A stretch of 41,764 nucleotides of DNA from a virus. Positions 23,354 through 29,262 of the stretch are shown piece after piece. A model generated the notes under the pieces. It saw only the letters and a list, made by a program, of their open reading frames with translations, ran no database searches and had not been told where the DNA came from. Where the stretch lies: IMG/VR virus record IMGVR_UViG_3300025759_000198, positions 1 to 41,764 of that record; one strand, written 5' to 3'. Both the position numbers and the translations under genes were made by a program. The stretch's first letter is position 1. Each line of letters starts with the position of its first letter.

Positions 23354-23396
23354 TTACAAAAACTTTGTAAAATAGATTATAAGTTTTATATATTTG
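23354..23396 (+). promoter_or_regulatory. Promoter with perfect early-type dyad operator (site 3)
   Basis: TTACAAAAACTTTGTAA (23354-23370) has perfect 7-bp arms around AAC. Its TTTG (23364-23367) lies 21 bases before TATATTTG (23389-23396), an exact TAnnTTTG box. It precedes the operon of tiny genes from 23442. This is the clearest of the five sites. Confidence 0.72.
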
Positions 23397-23441
23397 TAAC
23401 CAACAAAAAATAACTATTAACTAACTATTAAATTTATTACA

Positions 23442-24050
23442 ATGGAAACTACAACTATTAAACAGGAACAGTCTTTTTATAATCCTTACTATTTAAACGG
23501 CAAAAAAATAGACGCAATTGTGTTTTATAAACAAGGCAAAAAGATAGGACAAACAAACTGGTTTAAAGACTTTGGATCTAATAATGATTACCCTGAGGTT
23601 TATCTACCTGAGCAAATTAAGAACAAAAGAAAAATAAATTTAAACAGTAAAGATTCATTTTTGGCAAAAACTACGAATGATATTGACCCTTATAACGGTA
23701 ACTATACTCTTTATTTAAATTTAGATAACTACTATTATACTATTGAAAAATTAGTTCCTAGTCACTCAGATAAATATTATAATAGATTCAAGGATATAAT
23801 GTATATAAAATTAGATGCATTAAAAAGAGTATTAATACTAGATGAAGAAACTAAAGAAAAAAACTATATAACTGTAGATAATAATTATACTATAAAGGTT
23901 GAAATGAATTTTATAAGCCAAAGAACAAAAGAACAAAGATCTATTGAAAAATTAACTGAACTATTAAACAGTAAAAATATAGACGTATCGGAGTGGCAAA
24001 TAAGACAAATAAAAGAAATTTGTAATATATCAGTTAAAAGAAATAAATAA
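23442..24050 (+). CDS. Hypothetical protein, first gene of the miniature-gene operon
   Basis: 202 residues, rich in Lys, Asn and Tyr. The N-terminal part (EQSFYNPYYLNGKKIDAIVF) contains a KQGKKIGQTNWFKDFGS motif. The C-terminal 60 residues form a charged helical region (RSIEKLTELLNSKNIDVSEW). No family recognised. It begins 45 bases after the TATATTTG box of promoter site 3. The leader shares CTAACTATTAAATT with the next gene. Confidence 0.65.
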   Translation: METTTIKQEQSFYNPYYLNGKKIDAIVFYKQGKKIGQTNWFKDFGSNNDYPEVYLPEQIKNKRKINLNSKDSFLAKTTNDIDPYNGNYTLYLNLDNYYYTIEKLVPSHSDKYYNRFKDIMYIKLDALKRVLILDEETKEKNYITVDNNYTIKVEMNFISQRTKEQRSIEKLTELLNSKNIDVSEWQIRQIKEICNISVKRNK

Positions 24051-24075
24051 TTACTAACTATTAAATTATAATACT

Positions 24076-24306
24076 ATGAAATTAACATTCACCAAAGTAA
24101 GTACAGGAAAAAAAGCAACTTATGATATTGCTTTCGCATCACCAGTAAGTAGATCGGTTAAAAAAGATAAGGACACTTTTTTTTATATAGATTTAAACGA
24201 TAAATGTCATATAACTGGTACGCATAAACTTAAGTCGTGTAAAATATCTAAAATAGATAAAAATAAAACAGACTTTGAAATAATTTACTTAATCAATAAA
24301 TACTAA
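24076..24306 (+). CDS. Hypothetical protein
   Basis: 76 residues (MKLTFTKVSTGKKATYDIAF), beta-rich and basic. It looks like a small OB- or SH3-like barrel but has no diagnostic motif. The leader repeats the CTAACTATTAAATT element seen before 23442. Confidence 0.58.
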   Translation: MKLTFTKVSTGKKATYDIAFASPVSRSVKKDKDTFFYIDLNDKCHITGTHKLKSCKISKIDKNKTDFEIIYLINKY

Positions 24307-24317
24307 AATTAGATAAG

Positions 24318-24671
24318 ATGAACAGCTATAAAAAACAACAAAGAGTTAATACTTTAGACTATATAAAAAAAGATATTGAGCCATACGCTACAAAGATAAG
24401 TATTCAAGAAATGGATTCTTTATTAAATACTATAGGCTTATATATAGACTATAACGAAAGTTGGCAATATTACAATACAAGTAACGAAAAAAACTTTTTA
24501 TGTTACGATTTACATGTATATTGTAAAAAGTCTAAAAAACACTGGTGTAATATATATAGTGACTGGTATAAAGAAAACATTAATAAAGGATATACGGAAA
24601 CATATAGAAGATTAAAAGAAATTAGAAATAATTACTATTCTATATATAAACATGCTTTAGTAGAAATTTAA
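24318..24671 (+). CDS. Hypothetical protein
   Basis: 117 residues, Tyr- and Lys-rich, with a Trp/Cys-containing middle (NFLCYDLHVYCKKSKKHWCN). No family recognised. It lies 11 bases after its neighbour in a same-strand series of small genes. Confidence 0.6.
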   Translation: MNSYKKQQRVNTLDYIKKDIEPYATKISIQEMDSLLNTIGLYIDYNESWQYYNTSNEKNFLCYDLHVYCKKSKKHWCNIYSDWYKENINKGYTETYRRLKEIRNNYYSIYKHALVEI

Positions 24672-24682
24672 AATAAGATACA

Positions 24683-24829
24683 ATGAAAATAACAACAAAA
24701 AAAATAAACGGTATATCAATTTATCAAAACTGGTTTTATATATATAATAATCAAATTTATGGCAATAAACTGACAACTATAAATGAAAAAATAAACAACA
24801 AACAAAAAATACTAATACAATGCAAATAA
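24683..24829 (+). CDS. Very small hypothetical protein
   Basis: 48 residues from ATG 24683 (MKITTKKINGISIYQNWFYI), Lys/Asn/Ile-rich. It overlaps the next ORF by 10 bases. The composition matches its neighbours; a function cannot be given. Confidence 0.5.
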   Translation: MKITTKKINGISIYQNWFYIYNNQIYGNKLTTINEKINNKQKILIQCK

Positions 24830-24963
24830 TAAGCTATAAACAAATTAATAATACTATTGAGATTGAATATATAGACAAAGGTATTAAGCTGGTTTATAAG
24901 TCACCTTTGACTGTTTATAATAGTAAATTTTCTAACCTAATAAAATTAATTAGCCATGTATAA
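24820..24963 (+). CDS. Very small hypothetical protein
   Basis: 47 residues from ATG 24820 (MQIISYKQINNTIEIEYIDK), beta-rich. It overlaps the previous ORF by 10 bases and the next by 8 bases, and the chain of overlaps supports translation. Confidence 0.5.
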   Translation: MQIISYKQINNTIEIEYIDKGIKLVYKSPLTVYNSKFSNLIKLISHV

Positions 24964-25147
24964 CATAATAAAAGATTTAAGAACGTTAAAAGCTATTTCA
25001 AAAAGATTCAATTTGCAATTTGATAAAGTATTTAAATATAATATAGGTAAAGACTTTTATGGAACTATAGAGTATAAAAATAAGAAGTATAAATTAAAAT
25101 ATTTCGACGGTTGCTTTTATCCTTATTTAATAGAGTTAAAAAAATAA
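24956..25147 (+). CDS. Hypothetical protein
   Basis: 63 residues, basic (MYNIIKDLRTLKAISKRFNL), with a beta-rich second half (GTIEYKNKKYKLKYFDGCFY). No family recognised. It overlaps the previous ORF by 8 bases. Confidence 0.55.
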   Translation: MYNIIKDLRTLKAISKRFNLQFDKVFKYNIGKDFYGTIEYKNKKYKLKYFDGCFYPYLIELKK

Positions 25148-25150
25148 ACT

Positions 25151-25303
25151 ATGGATAATAAAATAATAGAATTCATACAGGAACTTAAAAAAGGTTATCC
25201 ATTAAGCCAATTGGATCAATTAAGGGATAAACTAAACAACGACGACCTTTATATAAATATTTTAGAGCTAACAATAAATCAATTACTAACTAATAAAAAA
25301 TAA
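25151..25303 (+). CDS. Very small helical protein
   Basis: 50 residues from ATG 25151 (MDNKIIEFIQELKKGYPLSQ, then LDQLRDKLNNDDLY). It forms a helical hairpin pattern. Three bases separate it from the previous stop. Confidence 0.55.
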   Translation: MDNKIIEFIQELKKGYPLSQLDQLRDKLNNDDLYINILELTINQLLTNKK

Positions 25304-25307
25304 TACT

Positions 25308-25553
25308 ATGAATCTATCCGAATTAAAACACTTTAAGACAATTAAAACAAGTAATAAATACGGTGAAAATTTTACTATAAAATTGCATTCTGTTTATTAC
25401 AAAATGAATCATGATACTAAAAAATGCTTTTTAGCCTACGATGGATCATGGCAATATAATAATGATACACCTTCAAACGTATACGGTCAAAGTATGTTAG
25501 AATTAAAAAGATTCATTAAAAAAGAAGGTACAATTGAATATAAATTTAAATAG
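25308..25553 (+). CDS. Hypothetical protein
   Basis: 81 residues (MNLSELKHFKTIKTSNKYGE), Lys-rich and beta-rich, with FLAYDGSWQYNNDTPSNVYG in the middle. It resembles the product of 24318 in the Tyr/Trp-rich style (SWQYYN and SWQYNN both occur). That may reflect a shared fold, but the similarity is short. Confidence 0.57.
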   Translation: MNLSELKHFKTIKTSNKYGENFTIKLHSVYYKMNHDTKKCFLAYDGSWQYNNDTPSNVYGQSMLELKRFIKKEGTIEYKFK

Positions 25554-25561
25554 ATAATACT

Positions 25562-25852
25562 ATGAAAGATGAAGTTACACATAAACAAGACTTTGCAATA
25601 TTTGAGCATAGATTCAAACAGCTGCAAGAATTAAAAGAAGAGGTTAATACTTATAAGACATTATTAAAGGAAGAAATCAATACTAACTTTGTTGCCATCC
25701 CTGAGCACGTATTGAATCATTTACCTATGGAACAATATTATACTAATGATACAATTTTAAAGGATTTATTAGAAGAGTATACAAAGTTATTACAAGACTA
25801 TAATAAACTTAAAAATAGAAACTTATTACAAAGATTATTTAACATAGATTAA
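25562..25852 (+). CDS. Coiled-coil hypothetical protein
   Basis: 96 residues, mostly helical (KDEVTHKQDFAIFEHRFKQL, then QELKEEVNTYKTLLKEEINT). Two coiled-coil segments flank a short central loop. Its leader reads ATAATACTATG, as in neighbouring genes. No family recognised. Confidence 0.6.
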   Translation: MKDEVTHKQDFAIFEHRFKQLQELKEEVNTYKTLLKEEINTNFVAIPEHVLNHLPMEQYYTNDTILKDLLEEYTKLLQDYNKLKNRNLLQRLFNID

Positions 25853-25863
25853 AATTAGATATT

Positions 25864-26028
25864 ATGAAAACTAAGGAACAAATAGAAAAAAGAATAAACC
25901 AAATAGAAAAAAGAATTGAGCAGTTATGGATAAGATACGATAAGCATAAAACTGAATTTTATTACAATAGAATAGAAACTTTAGAGGAAAAAATACAATT
26001 ATTAAATTGGATTCTATGTAAAGAATAA
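25864..26028 (+). CDS. Small coiled-coil protein
   Basis: 54 residues from ATG 25864 with two internal near-repeats (EQIEKRIN and NQIEKRIEQL), highly charged and helical. It lies 11 bases after the previous gene and is the last of this run before a non-coding gap and promoter site 4. Confidence 0.57.
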   Translation: MKTKEQIEKRINQIEKRIEQLWIRYDKHKTEFYYNRIETLEEKIQLLNWILCKE

Positions 26029-26052
26029 AAAAGTAAAAAAAAATTACTTTTG

Positions 26053-26080
26053 TGTAATGCAATAATACAGGGCTTTTTAT
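26053..26080. repeat. Dispersed repeat copy (TGTAATGCA...GGCTTT)
   Basis: TGTAATGCAATAATACAGGG followed by CTTTTTAT occupies 26053-26080. Related copies are at 27108-27135 and 27187-27216 and, without the TGTAAT start, at 23130-23179. Confidence 0.5.
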
Positions 26081-26122
26081 AAAAGATTAGCCCTAAAATT
26101 GTATATACTATTGTAACCTTTA

Positions 26123-26163
26123 TTACAAAAATTATGTAATACTAATTATAATTACTATCTTTA
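26123..26163 (+). promoter_or_regulatory. Promoter with early-type dyad operator (site 4)
   Basis: TTACAAAAATTATGTAA (26123-26139) is the dyad with one arm mismatch. TATG (26133-26136) replaces TTTG and lies 19 bases before TATCTTTA (26156-26163). It stands 22 bases before ATG 26185. Confidence 0.58.
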
Positions 26164-26184
26164 CAACAACAAAAAAAAATTACT

Positions 26185-26427
26185 ATGAAAAACGCTATCG
26201 AAATCAAAAGAGAATTAATAAATAACAAAGTGGGAGAAAACGCTACTATGGAGAAATTTCAGGTAACTTATAAAGGTTATACGATTCAAAAGATAGAGAG
26301 GATTGATTCTAGCGAATGGAAAATTATTAGCACTTACATGAGAGAAAAGCAAGAATGTAACCTTATAAAGACATACACTAAAGGAAGTGACTTTGATAAA
26401 GCATTAAATAGAATTATAAAGAAATAA
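26185..26427 (+). CDS. Hypothetical protein
   Basis: 80 residues (MKNAIEIKRELINNKVGENA), with a beta-rich middle (FQVTYKGYTIQKIERIDSSE). ATG 26248 could be an internal start. It is directly downstream of promoter site 4. No family recognised. Confidence 0.6.
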   Translation: MKNAIEIKRELINNKVGENATMEKFQVTYKGYTIQKIERIDSSEWKIISTYMREKQECNLIKTYTKGSDFDKALNRIIKK

Positions 26428-26432
26428 ACAAA

Positions 26433-26450
26433 GGGGCGAAAGCCCCATTT
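26433..26450 (+). terminator. GAAA-tetraloop hairpin
   Basis: GGGGC-GAAA-GCCCC (26433-26446) followed by ATTT. The GNRA loop and 5 GC pairs make a very stable hairpin with a weak tail, so it may be a partial terminator or an mRNA end stabiliser between two genes. Confidence 0.55.
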
Positions 26451-26475
26451 AAAACACTACTAAAAAAACTATATT

Positions 26476-26634
26476 ATGGAAAACTTAAATTACGGATTGA
26501 AAAAAATTGAAGAATGGACATTGCTAGGATTGAGTAAGAAGCAACAGCTTGCAATTATTAATGAATGGATGAATCAAAAGATTGATGATAAAAATATGCA
26601 AACATTGATTCTAATGAAAAATATTCTAGAATAA
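26476..26634 (+). CDS. Very small helical protein
   Basis: 52 residues from ATG 26476 (MENLNYGLKKIEEWTLLGLS, then KKQQLAIINEWMNQK). It is helical and possibly bihelical. It follows the tetraloop hairpin and precedes two terminators. Confidence 0.57.
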   Translation: MENLNYGLKKIEEWTLLGLSKKQQLAIINEWMNQKIDDKNMQTLILMKNILE

Positions 26635-26662
26635 TAAAACCAACAAATAAAACATTATTATA

Positions 26663-26693
26663 AGCCTTACTATTAATTTAGTAGGGCTTTTTT
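26663..26693 (+). terminator. Rho-independent terminator
   Basis: AGCCTTACTA (26663-26672) pairs with TAGTAGGGCT (26679-26688) over 10 bp with one G-T pair, followed by T's. It ends the operon from promoter site 4. Confidence 0.83.
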
Positions 26694-26709
26694 ATTTAAA
26701 GTACATTAT

Positions 26710-26728
26710 AGCCCGTTTAAGGGCTTTT
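26710..26728 (+). terminator. Second terminator in tandem
   Basis: AGCCC (26710-26714) pairs with GGGCT (26721-26725) and is followed by TTTCTTGTTT. It lies 17 bases after the first terminator and would act as backup. Confidence 0.62.
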
Positions 26729-27107
26729 CTTGTTTCTATAATGTTATGTATCAATAGCTATAAATAAAAGCCTTTAAAATAGCTTATAATAAGTATTAAG
26801 TATTAAATCTATATAAGTAGTTCTAACTCAATACCTTACAACAGTTTACGTAGTATTAACCTAATCCAGTCAATAATAATACAGGCAAAACAAGCCATAT
26901 AAGGAACTTAAATTAGTCAAGTGGTATAAGTATATCAAATTATATAGAAAGTGGCTTAGAACGTCTAAAAAGGGTATTCTCGAATAAGTTTAAGGTTTAT
27001 TTGGTTTGCATTGTTCCATGCACAAAAAACTTAATGTAAAACCTTTACAATCATGACATATTGTCAAAATAGCACTTGGATTAGTATCTATGAATCTTAG
27101 AATCTTC

Positions 27108-27135
27108 TGTAATGCAGTAATACAAGGCGTTTTAG
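27108..27135. repeat. Dispersed repeat copy
   Basis: TGTAATGCAGTAATACAAGG followed by CGTTTTAG. It shares its first 20 bases with the 26053 copy apart from two changes. Confidence 0.5.
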
Positions 27136-27186
27136 TTTCTATTTAACATAATACTAATTATAAGACAAAATATAATAGGTATTGGC

Positions 27187-27216
27187 TGTAATGCAGTGGT
27201 GATAAGGGTTTCAGAG
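27187..27216. repeat. Dispersed repeat copy
   Basis: TGTAATGCAGTGGTGATAAG followed by GGTTTCAGAG. The GCAGT, ATAAGG and TTTCAG parts match the 23160 copy (GCAGTCATAGTAAGGCTTTC). Confidence 0.48.
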
Positions 27217-27334
27217 TCTAGAAGTCTAATTTTGCGTTCTGAACATATCCTGAAATGTACTACACCCCATACAATATTTTTTCTCCCATAACTCGTTACA
27301 AAGCCTTTATAATTTTTTTGGGTTCTAAAACTTT

Positions 27335-27376
27335 ATACAAAACATTTGAAACAATTAAATACTTTTTGTAGTATTG
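27335..27376 (+). promoter_or_regulatory. Promoter with early-type dyad operator (site 5)
   Basis: ATACAAAACATTTGAAA (27335-27351) is a weaker dyad. TTTG (27345-27348) lies 20 bases before TAGTATTG (27369-27376). The first credible gene downstream begins at 27525, so the transcript would have a leader of about 140 bases containing the 16-bp palindrome. Confidence 0.52.
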
Positions 27377-27447
27377 TAATAGCAGAGTAATGATATGGGA
27401 AAATCTTTTTTGCTTTAGTTTTTTCTTATGTTATTACTAATAGTATA

Positions 27448-27463
27448 TTATTACTAGTAATAA
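27448..27463. repeat. Perfect 16-bp palindrome
   Basis: TTATTACTAGTAATAA reads the same on both strands. It lies in the leader of the gene at 27525, ten bases before the palindrome GTGCGCAC. It may be an operator or part of an origin. Confidence 0.5.
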
Positions 27464-27524
27464 AGTAATACCGTGCGCACGTAAATACTCTTTAATTATA
27501 AAAAGGTTACAAAACAGTAAAATT

Positions 27525-27818
27525 ATGGAAGAAATTAAGTGTCCTGTAGGGGGGTGTAACGACAAGTTGTTTTGTCATTGCATGAAAGAGGAAATGAAGC
27601 AAAGAAAAAAGAGGAAAGCTGCTAGAGGATGGACAACAGCAGATAACTTTGAGAAGGAACTTGGAGATATTGAATTTAAGAGAAAACAAAAGACGTTTTA
27701 TATTAAAAACATGAAGGTTAAACCAGAGTCTGGGGAGTTGTCATTTAACGGTAATGATAAAATATATACATTTGGTAACAGAAAGAAATTAATTGAATTT
27801 ATAAAAAAACAAATATGA
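27525..27818 (+). CDS. Small Cys/His-containing protein
   Basis: 97 residues. The N-terminus has Cys and His residues (CPVGGCNDKLFCHCMKEEMK) that could bind zinc, followed by a Lys-rich helix and a beta-rich C-terminal part. Nucleic-acid binding is plausible but unproven. It overlaps the next gene by 4 bases. Confidence 0.62.
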   Translation: MEEIKCPVGGCNDKLFCHCMKEEMKQRKKRKAARGWTTADNFEKELGDIEFKRKQKTFYIKNMKVKPESGELSFNGNDKIYTFGNRKKLIEFIKKQI

Positions 27819-28006
27819 GAGAATTAAAAGAATTAGATTGGTTCATTGATAAGATCGGTCAAGCAGTAATTAGATGGTCTGAAGGAGTTAACCCTGTACA
27901 GGTGAGAATATACAGCCTAGAACACGCTAAATGGATGTGCGATACACAGTATGATGGTGATAACTATAATGCTCACATAACTCATTCATTATTAAGATGG
28001 GAATAA
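27815..28006 (+). CDS. Hypothetical protein
   Basis: 63 residues (MRELKELDWFIDKIGQAVIR), with several Trp and His. It overlaps the previous gene by 4 bases (ATGA). No family recognised. Confidence 0.6.
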   Translation: MRELKELDWFIDKIGQAVIRWSEGVNPVQVRIYSLEHAKWMCDTQYDGDNYNAHITHSLLRWE

Positions 28007-28020
28007 TCACACCGAAAGGG

Positions 28021-28050
28021 TATAATTACGCTGATTTCGTGGTAATTATA
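28021..28050. promoter_or_regulatory. Long inverted repeat between operons
   Basis: TATAATTAC (28021-28029) and GTAATTATA (28042-28050) are perfect 9-bp arms around 12 bases (GCTGATTTCGTG). No T-tract follows, so a regulatory site or an mRNA structure is more likely than a terminator. Confidence 0.5.
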
Positions 28051-28158
28051 TCAGAACAGGTATAAAACAGAGTCTAATAGAAACATTTGTAATAAAAATG
28101 GGGTTATTTTAAAAGAATTTTGTAACAAAACAAAGGTTATTAAACCAAAACAAAGATT

Positions 28159-28404
28159 ATGAAGAAAGTATTAGGAATTTTAGGAGTAATATTATTAGCA
28201 TCTTGCTCTAATGTTGAGACTGAAACAGAAGTAAAAGCATTAAACTCAGGAAGAGCAAATACTGAATTACTTGAAGAATATATTAATGGAGGTGTTTATA
28301 TCTATACTATTGACGATTGCGAGTATATCTATATAAAGAGAGGTTCTGGTGCATCTGGACTTGTTCACAAAGAGAATTGTAATAATTGTAAAAAACAAAG
28401 ATGA
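28159..28404 (+). CDS. Small lipoprotein
   Basis: 81 residues. The N-terminus (MKKVLGILGVILLASCSN) is a lipoprotein signal peptide with lipobox LLASC and Cys at residue 16. The mature part is about 65 residues with three further Cys and a basic end (CNNCKKQR). Phage lipoproteins of this size often sit in the cell envelope and block superinfection; that role is inferred. The stop overlaps the next start (ATGA). Confidence 0.72.
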   Translation: MKKVLGILGVILLASCSNVETETEVKALNSGRANTELLEEYINGGVYIYTIDDCEYIYIKRGSGASGLVHKENCNNCKKQR

Positions 28405-28493
28405 AAGATTTTATTGAAGGTGCAATGTACGGTGTTATGTTTACGTTATTTTTTGCTTTACTGACTATTTCGGTGTTAACTATCATCTACTAA
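28401..28493 (+). CDS. 30-residue single-span membrane peptide
   Basis: ATG 28401 overlaps the lipoprotein stop as ATGA. After MKDFIEGAMY, the rest (GVMFTLFFALLTISVLTIIY) is one membrane helix. The coupling to a lipoprotein gene suggests a joint envelope function. Very short, so moderate confidence. Confidence 0.5.
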   Translation: MKDFIEGAMYGVMFTLFFALLTISVLTIIY

Positions 28494-28508
28494 CAGCGTA
28501 GTAGAGGT

Positions 28509-28673
28509 ATGAGCAAGAGAAAAGCAAGAATAATGTTCTTTAAGGCAGTATCTGTAGGGACATTAGTATTGTTAGGTGTGTGTACCTACCAGTTATTCAG
28601 ATTAGTAGAGGTAATGCAACAGCTAAACGTGAAATTTGACTTATTTGATGTTGTAGATAAACTATTAGAGTAA
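28509..28673 (+). CDS. Small membrane protein
   Basis: 54 residues from ATG 28509. A basic N-terminus (MSKRKARIMFFK) leads into one membrane segment (VSVGTLVLLGVCTYQLF) and then a short amphipathic end. It is coupled to the next gene by TAATG. Confidence 0.57.
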   Translation: MSKRKARIMFFKAVSVGTLVLLGVCTYQLFRLVEVMQQLNVKFDLFDVVDKLLE

Positions 28674-28837
28674 TGGCAAGAGAGACAGATCCTAAGAAAA
28701 GAATGGAAATATGCAGAAAATGCCCATTTATGATTCCTAAAGTAGAGGTTTGTAAAAAATGTGGCTGTATCTTGTTTGCTAAGACTAAAGTTAAGTGGGC
28801 AGATTGCCCTGTAGGAAGCTGGAAAAAGGAGGATTAG
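28673..28837 (+). CDS. Small zinc-ribbon-like protein
   Basis: 54 residues from ATG 28673. Cys pairs CRKC and CKKCGC followed by a single Cys (WADCPVGSWK) form a zinc-ribbon pattern common in phage genes. Its 3' end overlaps the end of the minus-strand gene by 4 bases. Confidence 0.65.
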   Translation: MARETDPKKRMEICRKCPFMIPKVEVCKKCGCILFAKTKVKWADCPVGSWKKED

Positions 28838-29004
28838 TTTCCTCCCTTCTCACTAGCATATTCTTTCATGATGTTTATGAACATATTGATGTTATCATTC
28901 ATGTTAGCATCTCTCTTGATTTGGTGCATCACTTCCCTTGCAGCTTTGGTTGTTCGCTTGGCAGATTTATCTTTCTGTTCTTTTCGATTTCTTGACTTAG
29001 CCAT
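28834..29004 (-). CDS. Only minus-strand gene: small basic protein
   Basis: 56 residues on the minus strand, from ATG (complement of CAT at 29002-29004) to TAA (complement of 28834-28836). The first 30 residues are strongly basic (MAKSRNRKEQKDKSAKRTTK) and the rest is an amphipathic helix (NMNDNINMFINIMKEYASEK). The plus-strand ORF across this stretch is hydrophobic and unlikely. The gene is divergent from the packaging operon, with a 17-bp palindrome in between, so a DNA-binding regulator is an attractive but unproven idea. Confidence 0.6.
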   Translation of the reverse strand: MAKSRNRKEQKDKSAKRTTKAAREVMHQIKRDANMNDNINMFINIMKEYASEKGGN

Positions 29005-29061
29005 TTCAAAAATTTTATATATCTTACGGTAACAAACTTAAAAAGTTTGCGTAGAGCAAAA
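29005..29061. promoter_or_regulatory. Divergent regulatory region with 17-bp palindrome
   Basis: CAAACTTAAAAAGTTTG (29033-29049) has perfect 7-bp arms around AAA. It lies between the minus-strand gene and the packaging operon. On the minus strand TTTG, then about 17-18 bases, then AAATTTTTG resembles a Bacteroidetes promoter. The palindrome may be an operator for one or both directions. Confidence 0.5.
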
Positions 29062-29262
29062 ATGATGAAAGAATTTACCTTCGAAATTGAGTCTTTAGAG
29101 CAGTTAGATGAGTTTCAACAGTTTTACTGCGAAAAAGGTCTTAGCCACGTTATACAAGTCATGTATTTTATAGATTCTTACTGTTGCGAGGTGATAGAGG
29201 CAAACGAATTTGAAGGAGACATCTTTTACTTAGAAATTGGCGACAAAATAAGTTTAAATTAA
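29062..29262 (+). CDS. Small acidic protein at the start of the packaging operon
   Basis: 66 residues from ATG 29062 (ATG 29065 is an alternative, and the TTG at 29047 would begin inside the palindrome). It is acidic with a Phe/Tyr/Cys-rich centre (FYCEKGLSHVIQVMYFIDSY). The stop overlaps the next start. No family recognised. Confidence 0.58.
   Translation: MMKEFTFEIESLEQLDEFQQFYCEKGLSHVIQVMYFIDSYCCEVIEANEFEGDIFYLEIGDKISLN

Larger units (their letters stand above)
26729..27524. other. Long AT-rich non-coding region, candidate replication origin
   Basis: About 800 bp without a credible gene on either strand. It holds two dispersed repeats (27108-27135, 27187-27216), promoter site 5, the 16-bp palindrome TTATTACTAGTAATAA (27448-27463), the GC palindrome GTGCGCAC (27473-27480), and direct AAGTATTA repeats near 26790. 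Repeats, palindromes and lack of genes suit an origin or a control region. No function is proven. Confidence 0.5.

Noticed and set aside
27390-27443. Tiny ORF directly after promoter site 5
   Set aside because: It is only 16-17 codons, Phe/Cys-rich, with no support beyond an ATG. It could be a leader peptide, but nothing shows that.
28795-28995. Plus-strand ORF of 66 codons over the minus-strand gene
   Set aside because: The translation is a hydrophobic, Cys/Phe-rich shadow, while the minus frame gives a regular basic protein with ATG and a plausible promoter.
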